A DNA stretch of 64,000 nt from Qipengyuania intermedia (GTDB taxonomy: Bacteria; Pseudomonadota; Alphaproteobacteria; Sphingomonadales; Sphingomonadaceae), in contig NZ_JAIGNS010000001.1 in NCBI RefSeq assembly GCF_019711615.1, forward strand, positions 558,001-622,000, given 5' to 3'. Position 1 is the first letter of the stretch. Each line of letters starts with the position of its first letter. Below are positions 8,626-17,533 of this stretch, in pieces. The translations under genes were made by a program, and so were the position numbers. The notes below the pieces were generated by a model. It made no database searches, had not been told where the DNA came from, and saw only the letters and a list, made by a program, of their open reading frames with translations.

Positions 8626-8991
8626 ATGAAAAGCTGCCTTATCGTCGACGATTCACGGGTGATCCGGAAGGTTTCGCGCCACATTCTGGAGTCGCTGGAA
8701 TTCTCCGTGGAAGAAGCCGAGAACGGCAAGGAGGGCCTCGACAAGTGTGCCGAGAACATGCCCGATGTCATCCTGCTCGATTGGAATATGCCCGTGATGA
8801 CCGGGATCGAATTCATAACCCAGCTGCGTCAGCGCGAGGGTGGTGACAAACCCAAGGTGGTGTTCTGCACCACGGAAAACGATGTCGCTCACATTCGTGA
8901 AGCGATCAGCGCCGGCGCGGACGAATACGTCATGAAGCCGTTCGATCACGAAACGCTGCAGATCAAGCTCCAGCTTGTTGGCATGGCTTAA
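8626..8991 (+). CDS. cheY: Response regulator CheY (single receiver domain)
   Basis: This is a 121-residue stand-alone receiver domain, the diffusible output of CheA. It has the acidic pair in IVDDS near the N-terminus, the phosphorylatable aspartate in ILLDWNMPVMTG, the conserved Thr in FCTTEND and the Lys in VMKPFD, so all catalytic residues are present. I chose the ATG at 8626, preceded by AAGGGA at a good distance. The open frame extends upstream to 8458 without support. It lies between cheW and cheB as in many compact che operons. Its target (flagellar motor or pilus) is not in this window. Confidence 0.93.
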   Translation: MKSCLIVDDSRVIRKVSRHILESLEFSVEEAENGKEGLDKCAENMPDVILLDWNMPVMTGIEFITQLRQREGGDKPKVVFCTTENDVAHIREAISAGADEYVMKPFDHETLQIKLQLVGMA

Positions 8992-9002
8992 CCGGGGGCA
9001 GC

Positions 9003-10097
9003 ATGATGGTCGCCGCTCTGCGCCAGGATACCGCCGAAAAACCGCCTGAGGTCGCCGAAGACAAGCGAGTGAAAATCATGCTCGTGGACGATTCGCTTAC
9101 TGTGCGGACCGTCTTTTCGCGCATGCTCGCCAAGGAAGCCGATTTCAACGTCGTCGCCACGGCCAGCACTGCCGAACGCGGCCTCGATGAATTGCGTTCG
9201 CGGGCTGTCGACGTGGTTATGCTCGACCTCGAAATGCCGGGCATGGGCGGCCTCGAAGCGCTGCCCAAGATCCTCGAAATTTCGCCTTCGACGAAGGTCC
9301 TGGTGATATCCTCCCTTACCGCCGAAGGGGCAGAACATACCGTCGAGGCACTGCGCATGGGCGCTGCCGACACGATGCTGAAGCCCCGCCCCGGCGGGTT
9401 CGACGACGACTATCGTGAACAGCTCATGGACAAGATCCGTGCGCTGAAAGGCCTACCCGCGGAAGTGGCCAAGCGCGCCGCTGCAAGGCCGGTTTCCCGC
9501 CGCGCGGGAAAACAGCCGCAGGTCATCGCGATCGGTGCGTCTACGGGCGGCATCCACGCTCTCAACCTGTTCCTGCGCAAGCTGTCAAAGGATTTCATGC
9601 TGCCGGTGCTGATCACCCAGCATCTGCCGGGCAGCTTTATCCCGGTATTCGCACGCCAGATGGAAGTCGCGTCCGGCCGCCAGGCAGTTCTCGCCGACGA
9701 GGGCGTGGAGATCGAGCGCGGCAAACTGATCATCGCGCCCGGGCACGGCCACATGGTCGTGCGCCGCAAGGGCACGCGTTTCGAGACCGGCCTTGCCTAC
9801 CATCCGGTCAAGAGCGGCTGCACTCCCTCGGTCGATCCGATGTTCGAAAGCCTTGCCGAAGCCTATGACGGCGAAGTTGCCGGCGTATTGCTTTCCGGCA
9901 TGGGACGCGACGGGACCGACGGCGCGGAATCGATCGTCAAGGCGGGCGGCTCGATCTACGCCCAGGATGCCAAAAGCTGTGCGGTCTGGGGCATGCCGCG
10001 CGCAATTACCGAAATGGGCCTCGCCACCGCGTGCCTCCCGCCGGAAGAGCTCGCGCAGAGCATCCTCGACAAGGCAGGAGCGCAGGCATGGCGATAG
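9003..10097 (+). CDS. cheB: Chemotaxis methylesterase/glutamine deamidase CheB
   Basis: CheB removes methyl groups from receptor glutamates and so drives adaptation. The 364-residue protein has a receiver domain at about residues 23-140 (MLVDDS, VVMLDLEMPGMGG) joined by a basic linker to a CheB methylesterase domain. The catalytic triad is visible as Ser in GASTGG, His in TQHLPG and Asp in GMGRDGTDG. Both domains are full length. It starts 11 bases after cheY with a GGGGGCAG ribosome binding site and overlaps the start of cheR by 10 bases. Confidence 0.95.
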   Translation: MMVAALRQDTAEKPPEVAEDKRVKIMLVDDSLTVRTVFSRMLAKEADFNVVATASTAERGLDELRSRAVDVVMLDLEMPGMGGLEALPKILEISPSTKVLVISSLTAEGAEHTVEALRMGAADTMLKPRPGGFDDDYREQLMDKIRALKGLPAEVAKRAAARPVSRRAGKQPQVIAIGASTGGIHALNLFLRKLSKDFMLPVLITQHLPGSFIPVFARQMEVASGRQAVLADEGVEIERGKLIIAPGHGHMVVRRKGTRFETGLAYHPVKSGCTPSVDPMFESLAEAYDGEVAGVLLSGMGRDGTDGAESIVKAGGSIYAQDAKSCAVWGMPRAITEMGLATACLPPEELAQSILDKAGAQAWR

Positions 10098-10969
10098 ACG
10101 ATGCCTCCCATCGTATCATCGCCGATCTTCTTGCCTCTCGCACCGGGCAGCAACTGACCGAAAGCCGCCGCTGGCGCGTTTCGACCGCCCTGTCAGGACT
10201 GTTCCGCGAAATCGGGATCGAGAACGTCGACCAGCTCGCCTGCATGCTGGAGCGACCGGGCGAATACCGGCTGGCGACGCGCGTCGTCGAGGCGCTGCTC
10301 AACAACGAGACCTATTTTTTCCGCGATCACGTCTACTTCAATACCCTGGCGAACAGCGTTTTGCCGGAACTGGCGAGGAAGCGCGCCAGCACCCGCAGGT
10401 TGAGCATCTGGTCGGCGGGCTGCTCCACCGGGCAGGAAGCGCTTAGTCTTGCGATGATGTTCGCCGAACAGTCCGGTCGCTGGCAGGACTGGACCATCGA
10501 GATCGTCGGCACGGATATCTCCGGGAAAGCCATCGAGCAGGCGCAAAGCGGCGTCTATTCGCAGTTCGAGATCCAGCGCGGAATTTCCGTGGCGCAGATG
10601 CTCAATTTCTTCGCCGAAGCGCAAGGCGGCTGGAAGGTGTCCGACAAAATCCAGGCCATGACACGCTTCGAGCGGCAGAACATTCTGGATTTCCCGCCAT
10701 CGCCGGGCAAATTCGATCTCGTCCTGTGTCGAAACGTATTGCTGTACTTTGCGCCGGAGACGCGCAGGACCGCTTTCGACAAGCTGGCCAGCGGTCTCGC
10801 GTCCGATGGGTTCCTCATGCTGGGTGCCGGGGAAACCGTTGTCGGACAGACCGACCGCTTCGAACCGTCGGGCCTGGGCTCGGCCTTGTATTGCCCTGCC
10901 GTAGGCAAGGCGAGCCAACCGCGCAGGACAGTCGAAAACATCCTGCGACCGGCAGCGGCCACTGGCTGA
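10088..10969 (+). CDS. cheR: Chemotaxis receptor methyltransferase CheR
   Basis: CheR uses S-adenosylmethionine to methylate receptor glutamates, opposing CheB. The 293-residue protein has the N-terminal helical CheR domain followed by the SAM-binding fold (IWSAGCSTGQEALSLA, VGTDISG, LVLCRNVLLYF). I see no C-terminal TPR extension. I set the start at the ATG at 10088, which overlaps the last 10 bases of cheB. The open frame extends 57 bases upstream without a start preceded by a ribosome binding site. It closes the che operon and is followed by a small hairpin. Confidence 0.94.
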   Translation: MAIDDASHRIIADLLASRTGQQLTESRRWRVSTALSGLFREIGIENVDQLACMLERPGEYRLATRVVEALLNNETYFFRDHVYFNTLANSVLPELARKRASTRRLSIWSAGCSTGQEALSLAMMFAEQSGRWQDWTIEIVGTDISGKAIEQAQSGVYSQFEIQRGISVAQMLNFFAEAQGGWKVSDKIQAMTRFERQNILDFPPSPGKFDLVLCRNVLLYFAPETRRTAFDKLASGLASDGFLMLGAGETVVGQTDRFEPSGLGSALYCPAVGKASQPRRTVENILRPAAATG

Positions 10970-10999
10970 CCGTGGCCTTCCCGCACAGCATTTCGCAGC

Positions 11000-11022
11000 A
11001 CGGTAAACGCCTGTTTTACCGT
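11000..11022 (+). terminator. Weak hairpin after cheR
   Basis: ACGGTAAA pairs with TTTTACCGT across a short loop, followed by TTCCTT. The right arm overlaps the TTTTACCGT motif upstream of the next gene, so this could be a weak terminator, an operator, or both. Confidence 0.35.
11014..11022 (+). promoter_or_regulatory. TTTTACCGT motif upstream of the GGDEF-EAL gene
   Basis: This is one of four TTWACC-type sequences in the promoters of the chemotaxis block, about 70 bases before the chosen start. Regulator identity is unproven. CtrA is the obvious candidate. Confidence 0.25.
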
Positions 11023-11093
11023 TCCTTAGTCATTGCGCACTAATCCTTGCGGACTTGTTTTGGAAAAGAACGCTTATTCAGGGGGCGATCCGC

Positions 11094-12632
11094 GTGGCAA
11101 AGTTGAGTGACAAGACCAGTCACCGCACCCAATTCTTGCTGTTCGCGCCGATGGTGGTGCTCGCCGGGATCGTGTGCGCAACGGCCGTCGGCGCGACGAT
11201 GGCGATGTACAACTCGCTCGAGTTTCTCCCCCTGGTCTTCCTCGGCGGCACGGCTGCCTATACGGTAGCGACGGCAGTCTTCGGGCTCATGGGCGCGCGC
11301 CACATGAAGAACCTGGAAACGCTCAGCAATACCGACAGCCTGACGCTCCTGCCCAATCGGCGCGCCCTGCATCTCGGCATACAGCGCGAAATCCGCAACG
11401 AGCAGGAAGTCGCGCTGGCGATGATCGATCTCGACGGCTTCAAGCTGCTGAACGATCACTACGGCCACTTTGTCGGCGACGCCGCGATCAAGGAGGTCGG
11501 ACGGATCCTCGAAGAAGTTTGCGACGGCAACGCGCTCGTCCACCGTCTGGGGGGCGACGAATATGCGATCATGATGTCGGGCAATCTCGCGGGCACCCTG
11601 CTCGAAGGCATCTGCCGCCGCATAATCGAGCGCCTCGCGAAGCCGGTAGCCGTGGAAGACCGGCGCCTGACGCTTGGTGCCAGCATCGGCCTGGTTCGCC
11701 GCATCCCGCGCGACAGCCTCACTTCAAGCGAACTGCTGCGCCGCGCCGACGTTGCCATGTATGCCTCCAAGCGTGGCGGCAAAATGCGCTGCACCTGGTT
11801 CTCCGAAGCCTTCGACCAGAGCCGCGAACAGCTCAAGGAACTGGACGACGAGCTGCGCTTCGCTCTCGCCAACGAGGAATTCCGGCTCAATTACCAGCCG
11901 CTGGTGGACAGCCAGTCACGCAAGGTGGTTGCAGTCGAATGCCTGATGCGCTGGGAGCGTCCGGACGGCAAACGCGTCGGTCCGAATATCTTCATTCCGG
12001 TCGCCGAAGAATCGGGCCTCATCAATCCGATCGGCCTGTGGGTGCTTCGCAAGGCGTGCCAGGATGCCTTGGCCTGGGACGACATCACCCTTTCGGTCAA
12101 CATTTCGGCCGCGCAGCTGCGCAACCCCGAATTCCCGATCCAGCTCGGTCATATCCTTGAAGAAACCGGCTTCGATCCGGAGCGGCTGGAGCTCGAGATT
12201 ACCGAGACGTGCCTCGTGCTCGACCCGATCGTGGCGGAACGCAGCCTGGCCGTCATCCGCGGCTTCGGCGTACGCGTGGCGCTCGACGATTTCGGTACCG
12301 GCTATGCCTCGATCGGTTTCCTGCGCCAGTTCCGGTTCGAAAAGCTCAAGCTTGATCGCAGCCTGGTCGTCCAGGCAGGCGAAGACGATGCCAGTCGGGC
12401 GATGATGCTCTCGAGCATCACGGTAGCCCGCGCCATGAAGATGGGCGTCACCGCCGAGGGTGTGGAGACGGAAGAACAGGCCGACATGGTTCGTGCTGCA
12501 GGCTGCGACCAGATCCAGGGCTGGCTCTATTTCAAGGCCATGCCCGCCGAGGAGATCGCGCAGCATCTCGATCAGCCGATCGCCCTCGCGCCCGCTTCTG
12601 CGGCCGTTCCCGGCAAGGCCAACGCAGCCTAA
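11094..12632 (+). CDS. Membrane-bound GGDEF-EAL protein (cyclic-di-GMP turnover)
   Basis: This 512-residue protein probably makes and/or degrades the second messenger cyclic-di-GMP at the inner membrane. A membrane hairpin occupies about residues 10-65, starting near FLLFAPM. A GGDEF domain follows (DLDGFKLLND; active-site loop GGDEY, a tolerated variant of GGDEF), then an EAL domain with ECLMRW in place of EALxRW. Metal and catalytic positions are present: Asn in VNISA, Glu in LEITET, DDFGTG, the Lys in LKLD and Glu in TAEGVE. Phosphodiesterase activity is therefore plausible, and cyclase activity possible. I chose the GTG at 11094, preceded by AGGGGG. The open frame reaches back to a TTG at 11055. 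It stands between the che operon and an MCP gene. Confidence 0.92.
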   Translation: MAKLSDKTSHRTQFLLFAPMVVLAGIVCATAVGATMAMYNSLEFLPLVFLGGTAAYTVATAVFGLMGARHMKNLETLSNTDSLTLLPNRRALHLGIQREIRNEQEVALAMIDLDGFKLLNDHYGHFVGDAAIKEVGRILEEVCDGNALVHRLGGDEYAIMMSGNLAGTLLEGICRRIIERLAKPVAVEDRRLTLGASIGLVRRIPRDSLTSSELLRRADVAMYASKRGGKMRCTWFSEAFDQSREQLKELDDELRFALANEEFRLNYQPLVDSQSRKVVAVECLMRWERPDGKRVGPNIFIPVAEESGLINPIGLWVLRKACQDALAWDDITLSVNISAAQLRNPEFPIQLGHILEETGFDPERLELEITETCLVLDPIVAERSLAVIRGFGVRVALDDFGTGYASIGFLRQFRFEKLKLDRSLVVQAGEDDASRAMMLSSITVARAMKMGVTAEGVETEEQADMVRAAGCDQIQGWLYFKAMPAEEIAQHLDQPIALAPASAAVPGKANAA

Positions 12633-12681
12633 GCAAACCAAACGCAGGTTCGGAAAAACGGCTCGCGATGACGCAGCTGCG

Positions 12682-12689
12682 TTTACCAT
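12682..12689 (+). promoter_or_regulatory. TTTACCAT motif upstream of the MCP gene
   Basis: TTTACCAT lies about 50 bases before the MCP start, with a second GGTTACCA at 12705-12712. Both resemble the motif before cheA. The gap to the preceding gene is only ~105 bases. Confidence 0.3.
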
Positions 12690-12737
12690 ATCTAAAGCCT
12701 GTCTGGTTACCACGAGATGTTCCGCAGAGGGGTAACC

Positions 12738-14084
12738 ATGAACGCCATCAGCAATTTCGACAAAGATCTGTCCGACGAGATCGCGAGTGTCAGCCTTTCG
12801 AACGAGGCGCCCGAAGTGGAAGAGTACCGCTACTGGCTGGCGCGGTGGTTCAATTCGCAGAGCCTCGCGAACAAGATGAAACTCGCGGTGCTTGCTCCGA
12901 TGATCGGGACCTCCCTGATTTCGATATTCGCCTACATCGGGTTCAGCAGCGATGCCGCGCAGCCGTTCATGAGCGGCCTGATTATCATCGCGGCCGTCAT
13001 CTGCCTTGTACTGGGCTATCTTGCGACCCGCCGCATGATCATCGACACGATCCGACCGCTGAAGGCCGTCGCCAGCGGCATGAACGCATTGGCCAAGGGT
13101 GACCGCAACATCTCGATTACCGGCACTATACGCCAGGACGAAATCGGCGACCTTGCCAGGTCCCTGGAAGTATTCCTCAAGTCGGGTCACAAGCTCGACG
13201 AGCTGTTCGCTGGCCGCAAGGAGGCCTCCGAACGCCGCAAGCGCGACATCGCGAGGCTGGCCGGATCCTTCGAACACGAAATCGGCGAAGTGGTCTCGGG
13301 AGTTGCGGCTGCGTCCAGCCAGCTTCATCGCACCGCCGAAGAAATGGCTGCTACCGCCGAACTGGCCGCGATCAAGGCGTCGGAAGTCAGCGGCGCAATG
13401 GAACAGGCCTCGAGCGGGGTCACGGCTGCTGCTGCTGCATCGGACGAATTTGCCATGTCGATCGGCGAAATCAGCCGCCAGGCGGCGCATTCGGCCGAAT
13501 TGGCGCGCAAGGCTGCCGACGATGCAGGCGATGCGGACCAGACGATCTCTGCCCTCGCCTCTTCGGCCGAACAGGTCGGCCAGATCGTGGAACTGATCCA
13601 GTCCATCGCGAAACGAACCAACCTGCTCGCGCTCAATGCGTCGATCGAGGCCGCGCGTGGCGGTGAAGCGGGCCGTGGATTTGCGGTGGTGGCTAGCGAA
13701 GTCAAGGAATTGGCCACGCAGACCAGCCGCGCGACGGAAGAAGTCGCCGAGCAGATCCGCACTATGCAGAACTCGACCGGAGCCAGCGTGAATGCGCTGC
13801 GTTCGATCGGCGACCAGATCAAGCAGCTCGAGACAACCGCCATCTCCATCGCGAGTGCGGTCGACCAGCAATCGGTGGCCGGTCAGGACCTCGCCCGCAG
13901 CATCGACCTCGCTGCTCGCGGTACGGACGATGTCGCGACCCACATCGGCACCATGCGCGACACCAGTCTGGCAACCGGGGCTTCGGCAAGCCAGGTGCTC
14001 GCCTCGGCCAACGATCTCGAAGGTCAGGCCTCGACCCTGCGTAGCCGCGTCGACAGTTTCCTCGTCAACGTGCGCGCAGGCTGA
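12738..14084 (+). CDS. Methyl-accepting chemotaxis protein with minimal external loop
   Basis: This is a 448-residue receptor that would control CheA through CheW. About 50 cytoplasmic residues precede a membrane hairpin: TM1 begins around [10 protein letters not shown], a loop of only about 10 residues follows, and TM2 is around [20 protein letters not shown]-like segment ([23 protein letters not shown]) leads to a long coiled-coil signalling domain with the conserved hairpin tip ([16 protein letters not shown] and [15 protein letters not shown]). The lack of a periplasmic ligand domain suggests it senses something in the membrane or cytoplasm. I chose the ATG at 12738, preceded by GAGGGG. 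It is probably the receptor partner of the adjacent che proteins. Confidence 0.93.
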   Translation: MNAISNFDKDLSDEIASVSLSNEAPEVEEYRYWLARWFNSQSLANKMKLAVLAPMIGTSLISIFAYIGFSSDAAQPFMSGLIIIAAVICLVLGYLATRRMIIDTIRPLKAVASGMNALAKGDRNISITGTIRQDEIGDLARSLEVFLKSGHKLDELFAGRKEASERRKRDIARLAGSFEHEIGEVVSGVAAASSQLHRTAEEMAATAELAAIKASEVSGAMEQASSGVTAAAAASDEFAMSIGEISRQAAHSAELARKAADDAGDADQTISALASSAEQVGQIVELIQSIAKRTNLLALNASIEAARGGEAGRGFAVVASEVKELATQTSRATEEVAEQIRTMQNSTGASVNALRSIGDQIKQLETTAISIASAVDQQSVAGQDLARSIDLAARGTDDVATHIGTMRDTSLATGASASQVLASANDLEGQASTLRSRVDSFLVNVRAG

Positions 14085-14089
14085 AAATA

Positions 14090-14119
14090 GGTCGCGGGGC
14101 TGCCCCCGCGACCCTTTTT
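14090..14119 (+). terminator. Strong intrinsic terminator after the MCP gene
   Basis: GGTCGCGGGG pairs perfectly with CCCCGCGACC over a 4-base loop and is followed by CTTTTT. It ends the chemotaxis block and touches the end of the convergent amidohydrolase gene. Confidence 0.9.
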
Positions 14120-17100
14120 CACTCCCACCAATAAGGCATGCGCTTGGCGTTGCCGGTTTCGACCTCGCTCATGGTGCGCGCGTCGTAGAGACGGCCGCCC
14201 AGCATGACTTGGGCGATATTGTCCGAATTGCGGATATCCGTGGCGGGATCGTCCGTCAGGACTACCAGATCGGCGAGCTTGCCGACCTCGAGGCTGCCGA
14301 CGTCGCGCTCCATACCCAGGGACCGGGCCGGTTCGATCGTGCCGGCACGCAGGGCCTCGACAGGGCTCATGCCCCCTCTTGCAAAGCTCCACAATTCCCA
14401 GTGCGCGGCAATGCCCGCCTGCTGGCCGTGGGCACCGATGCTGACCTTAACCCCGCGCTGGGCCAGTTTCCTGGCCTCACGCGCAGAATTATCATCGACG
14501 AAAGCCCATTCCGGAGCCTTCGTCCGCCGTGCGGTGCTGGCAAGCAGCAGTTTGGGCGGCGTGTGGACCAGTAGGGGGTTGTCGTAGACGTCGGTCGCCT
14601 GACGCCAATAGGGATCCCCGGCGAGACCGCCATATGTGACCGTCAGCGTCGGCGTGTAGTTCGTGTCCGACTGCGCAAACATCTGCAGCACGTCCTCGTA
14701 CATCACGTCGAGCGGAATATTGTGCTCCAGCGTGGAGTTGCCGTCCGCAATGAGGTTCATGTCCATTCCGAAAAGCGAACCGCCTTCCGCCACGACCAGC
14801 ATGTTCTCCGCGCGCGCAGCGGCGGCAACCTGCTGGCGCTGTTCGCGGCGGGGCTGGTTGTAGTTCTTCACCGAAATCCCGCCCTGCGCCTTGATCCGGC
14901 GGACATGGGCGAGCGCATCCTCATAGCTGTCGACGCGCGCATAAACGCTGGGCGCCTTGGCTCCGTAGATGATCTCGCCGGTCGAAAAGATGCGCGGGGC
15001 AAGCAGCGTTCCGGCCTGCTGGCGCTCTGACGCCGCGAAAATCATGCTGGCCGACGATGAGGGATCATGGATCGTGGTCGTCCCCAGGGCTAGGTTCTGG
15101 ACGAGCGACCAGTTCTGCTGCGGGATGAGATCGCCCGTCCCCTGCGGCCCGTGCGCATGGGCGTCGACAAGGCCGGGAATGATGGTCTTGCCGCTGGCGT
15201 CGATGCGCACGGCACCGTTCGGCACGCTCACCTGCGATGCAGGACCAATCGCCGAAATGCGGTCGCCATCGATGAGGATAGTCGCGTTCTCGATAGTTCC
15301 GGCACCATCGCCGGCCATGGTGTGCACGCGCGCTCCGGTGATGGCCACCAGCCCGCTCGACTTGTCGGCCGCGATCGTGCGCTCCATCGACGTGCCGGTA
15401 TCCGGCGGCGAGAACTTGGGCGCGTCTTCGGCTTGCGGCGCGCCCGGTGTCAGCGCCGATGTGCTCGCTCTGTAGAGCGTCGGCCCCATCGACCAGTGCA
15501 ATGTCCCGCCGTTCTCGGTCCAGCCGATGTAATCCGCGCCGCCCGTGCTCACCTTGGTGACGGGAAGAGAACTGGCCTTCTCGCCCACTGTCACAGCCTG
15601 CCCGCCCGGAAGCAGCGGCATCGCGAATACTTCGTAATTCTGCCTGAAAGCGACGTAATCGCCGCGCGGGCTCACCCGGAAATCATTGGCCAACTCTCCC
15701 TGTGCGTGGACGCGCCGCGCCTCGCCATCGAGATCGCTGGAGATCAACTGCAATTTGCCGTCAGCGCTGGCGAGCATGAACAGGCGATCTTTGTCTTCGC
15801 CGAACTGCGGGGTCGAACCATTGCGCGTGACGAGCCTTGCATTGCCGCCACCGGCAGCCACCACGTAGACTCCTTCGTTCTCGGAGAAGTCGGGCGAGGT
15901 TAGGTACCCGCCGCCGCGTTTCTCGAAGGCGATCGTGCTTCCGTCCGGCGAGAATTGCGGCACCGCGTAGTGTGCGCGCTGGCGGGTCACGGTGCGCTCG
16001 CCGCGACCACGGGAATCCACGGTGACGATCTGGCCAAGTCCTTCATCGCTCCAGCGAACGAAGGCGATGCGCGAACTGTCGCGCGACCACGTAGGCCATA
16101 ATTCCAGCGTATCCTCATTGCCGGACGTCAGACGCTGCGGGGCGGCGTTGCCACCCACCGGCTTGGTGTAAAGCTTGCCAAGGCTCTCGAAGACGATGGT
16201 CCGCCCGTCGGGCGAGACGGTGGCGAAACGCGGGATCTTGGCGGTGAAGCTATCGGGTGCCACCTCGATGACGGGGTGCGGCGCATCGGCCACGGCGCGC
16301 GTATCGTCGATGCGGAACGGAATATCGCTCGCGCCCGAACCGTCGGCTGCGACGCGCCAGAGCTTGCCGCCCGCCCAGGTCACGATGGACGCGCTGTCGG
16401 GCGTCCAGTCCATCATCGGATAGACGCCGTAGACCGCCCAGGTTTCCTGCATGTCGAGATCGAGCTTGCCGTACACCATCCGCTCGCGGCCGCTGGCGAT
16501 GTCCTTCACCCACAGCTGGGACTGATCCTTGTCGCGGCGCACGAAAGCGATGCTCTTGCCATCGGGTGAAGGCGTCGGACGCACCGAACCGCCGAACCCG
16601 CCGACCGCAGTCGTCACTTCGCCCGTGTCGATGTCGTACCGTTCGACATTGAAGATGCCCTGGGTGCTGTCCTGGGCGTATTCGAAAATCGGTCCGCCCG
16701 TGACATTGCGGGTGTAATAGATCGCATTACCGTCAGGCGCGTAGATCGGTTCGCCCAGCTCTTTCTGCAGGGCCTCGCTCGCGCGCTTCACCAATTGAAC
16801 GCCGCCGCCGCCCGAGACGTGGTAGAGCCAGATTTCCCCGGTGCCCAAGCTGCGCTGGGTCGTGAAATGCTTCTTCGCCACGATGTAACGGCCGTCGGGA
16901 GACCAGCTTGGCTGGTTGATGAGGCGGAAATCCTCTTTCGTGACCTGCCGTTTGTCCGAACCGTCGCGGTTCATGATCCAGATGTTGTCACCGCCCCCGC
17001 GGTCGGAGGTAAAGGCAATCCGGGCGCCGTCGGGAGAGAAGCGAGGCTGGACTTCCCATGCGAGGCCTTCCGCGATGCGGGTCGGAGTACCGCCAGTGAT

Positions 17101-17448
17101 CGGCATCGTGTAGATATCGCCAAGCAGAGCAAATGCGAGCGTCCTGCCATCGGGTGACACGTCGACATCGATCCACGTACCCTCGTCTGTGCGGATAGGT
17201 ACTTCCTTAAGCACCGTGCCCGCCGGCGCCATGACGTCCCACTTCTCGGTGCTAGCTTCCTCGCCCGCGATCGGCACGGTCGCCGGGGCTGCGTCCACGC
17301 GTTCCCCGCTGCCGTCAGGCGGCAAAGCGTCCTGCGAGGCATCGACCTCCTGCTCCTCGACCGGATTGGGGCTCGGCTCGGAATCCTGCGCATGGGCGGC
17401 AGTCGCACAAAGGACAAGCGCGAGGGTGGAGGCAATACTCGATTTCAT
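14119..17448 (-). CDS. Exported beta-propeller/amidohydrolase fusion protein
   Basis: This is an 1109-residue exported protein. A signal peptide (MKSSIASTLALVLCATAAHA) and an acidic low-complexity stretch are followed by a TolB-like WD40/PD40 beta-propeller over roughly residues 80-720. The propeller is recognisable from repeated SPDG-type blades (FSPDGARIAFTSDRGG, WSPDGRYIVA). A metal-dependent amidohydrolase domain follows, with the HxH metal motif in DAHAHGPQG and the C-terminal GKLADLVVL strand typical of the imidazolonepropionase/prolidase-like group. Fusions of this kind occur in Sphingomonadales and related bacteria and are presumed peptide- or amide-processing enzymes. The substrate is unknown. 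I chose the start at the signal peptide, preceded by GAGAGACC. The open frame extends 192 bases further. It lies 85 bases downstream of a LacI-type regulator on the same strand. Confidence 0.88.
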   Translation of the reverse strand: MKSSIASTLALVLCATAAHAQDSEPSPNPVEEQEVDASQDALPPDGSGERVDAAPATVPIAGEEASTEKWDVMAPAGTVLKEVPIRTDEGTWIDVDVSPDGRTLAFALLGDIYTMPITGGTPTRIAEGLAWEVQPRFSPDGARIAFTSDRGGGDNIWIMNRDGSDKRQVTKEDFRLINQPSWSPDGRYIVAKKHFTTQRSLGTGEIWLYHVSGGGGVQLVKRASEALQKELGEPIYAPDGNAIYYTRNVTGGPIFEYAQDSTQGIFNVERYDIDTGEVTTAVGGFGGSVRPTPSPDGKSIAFVRRDKDQSQLWVKDIASGRERMVYGKLDLDMQETWAVYGVYPMMDWTPDSASIVTWAGGKLWRVAADGSGASDIPFRIDDTRAVADAPHPVIEVAPDSFTAKIPRFATVSPDGRTIVFESLGKLYTKPVGGNAAPQRLTSGNEDTLELWPTWSRDSSRIAFVRWSDEGLGQIVTVDSRGRGERTVTRQRAHYAVPQFSPDGSTIAFEKRGGGYLTSPDFSENEGVYVVAAGGGNARLVTRNGSTPQFGEDKDRLFMLASADGKLQLISSDLDGEARRVHAQGELANDFRVSPRGDYVAFRQNYEVFAMPLLPGGQAVTVGEKASSLPVTKVSTGGADYIGWTENGGTLHWSMGPTLYRASTSALTPGAPQAEDAPKFSPPDTGTSMERTIAADKSSGLVAITGARVHTMAGDGAGTIENATILIDGDRISAIGPASQVSVPNGAVRIDASGKTIIPGLVDAHAHGPQGTGDLIPQQNWSLVQNLALGTTTIHDPSSSASMIFAASERQQAGTLLAPRIFSTGEIIYGAKAPSVYARVDSYEDALAHVRRIKAQGGISVKNYNQPRREQRQQVAAAARAENMLVVAEGGSLFGMDMNLIADGNSTLEHNIPLDVMYEDVLQMFAQSDTNYTPTLTVTYGGLAGDPYWRQATDVYDNPLLVHTPPKLLLASTARRTKAPEWAFVDDNSAREARKLAQRGVKVSIGAHGQQAGIAAHWELWSFARGGMSPVEALRAGTIEPARSLGMERDVGSLEVGKLADLVVLTDDPATDIRNSDNIAQVMLGGRLYDARTMSEVETGNAKRMPYWWE

Positions 17449-17512
17449 AACGGTCTCTCTCCCGGAAACAGGGGAGCGACTTAGACCGTGGGCGATGCGC
17501 TTTGCAAACGGA

Positions 17513-17525
17513 CGTTCGACGAACG
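17513..17525. promoter_or_regulatory. Palindrome between the LacI-type regulator and the amidohydrolase
   Basis: CGTTCGACGAACG is a 13-base palindrome with one central base. It is preceded at 17500-17509 by TTTGCAAACG, which resembles a LacI/GalR half-operator. It lies in the 85-base gap upstream of the amidohydrolase, so operator function is plausible. Confidence 0.35.
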
Positions 17526-17533
17526 ACCTGAAA

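Noticed and set aside
11916-13943. 675-codon minus-strand open frame over the GGDEF-EAL and MCP genes
   Set aside because: It covers parts of two genes with clear domains and starts without a ribosome binding site.
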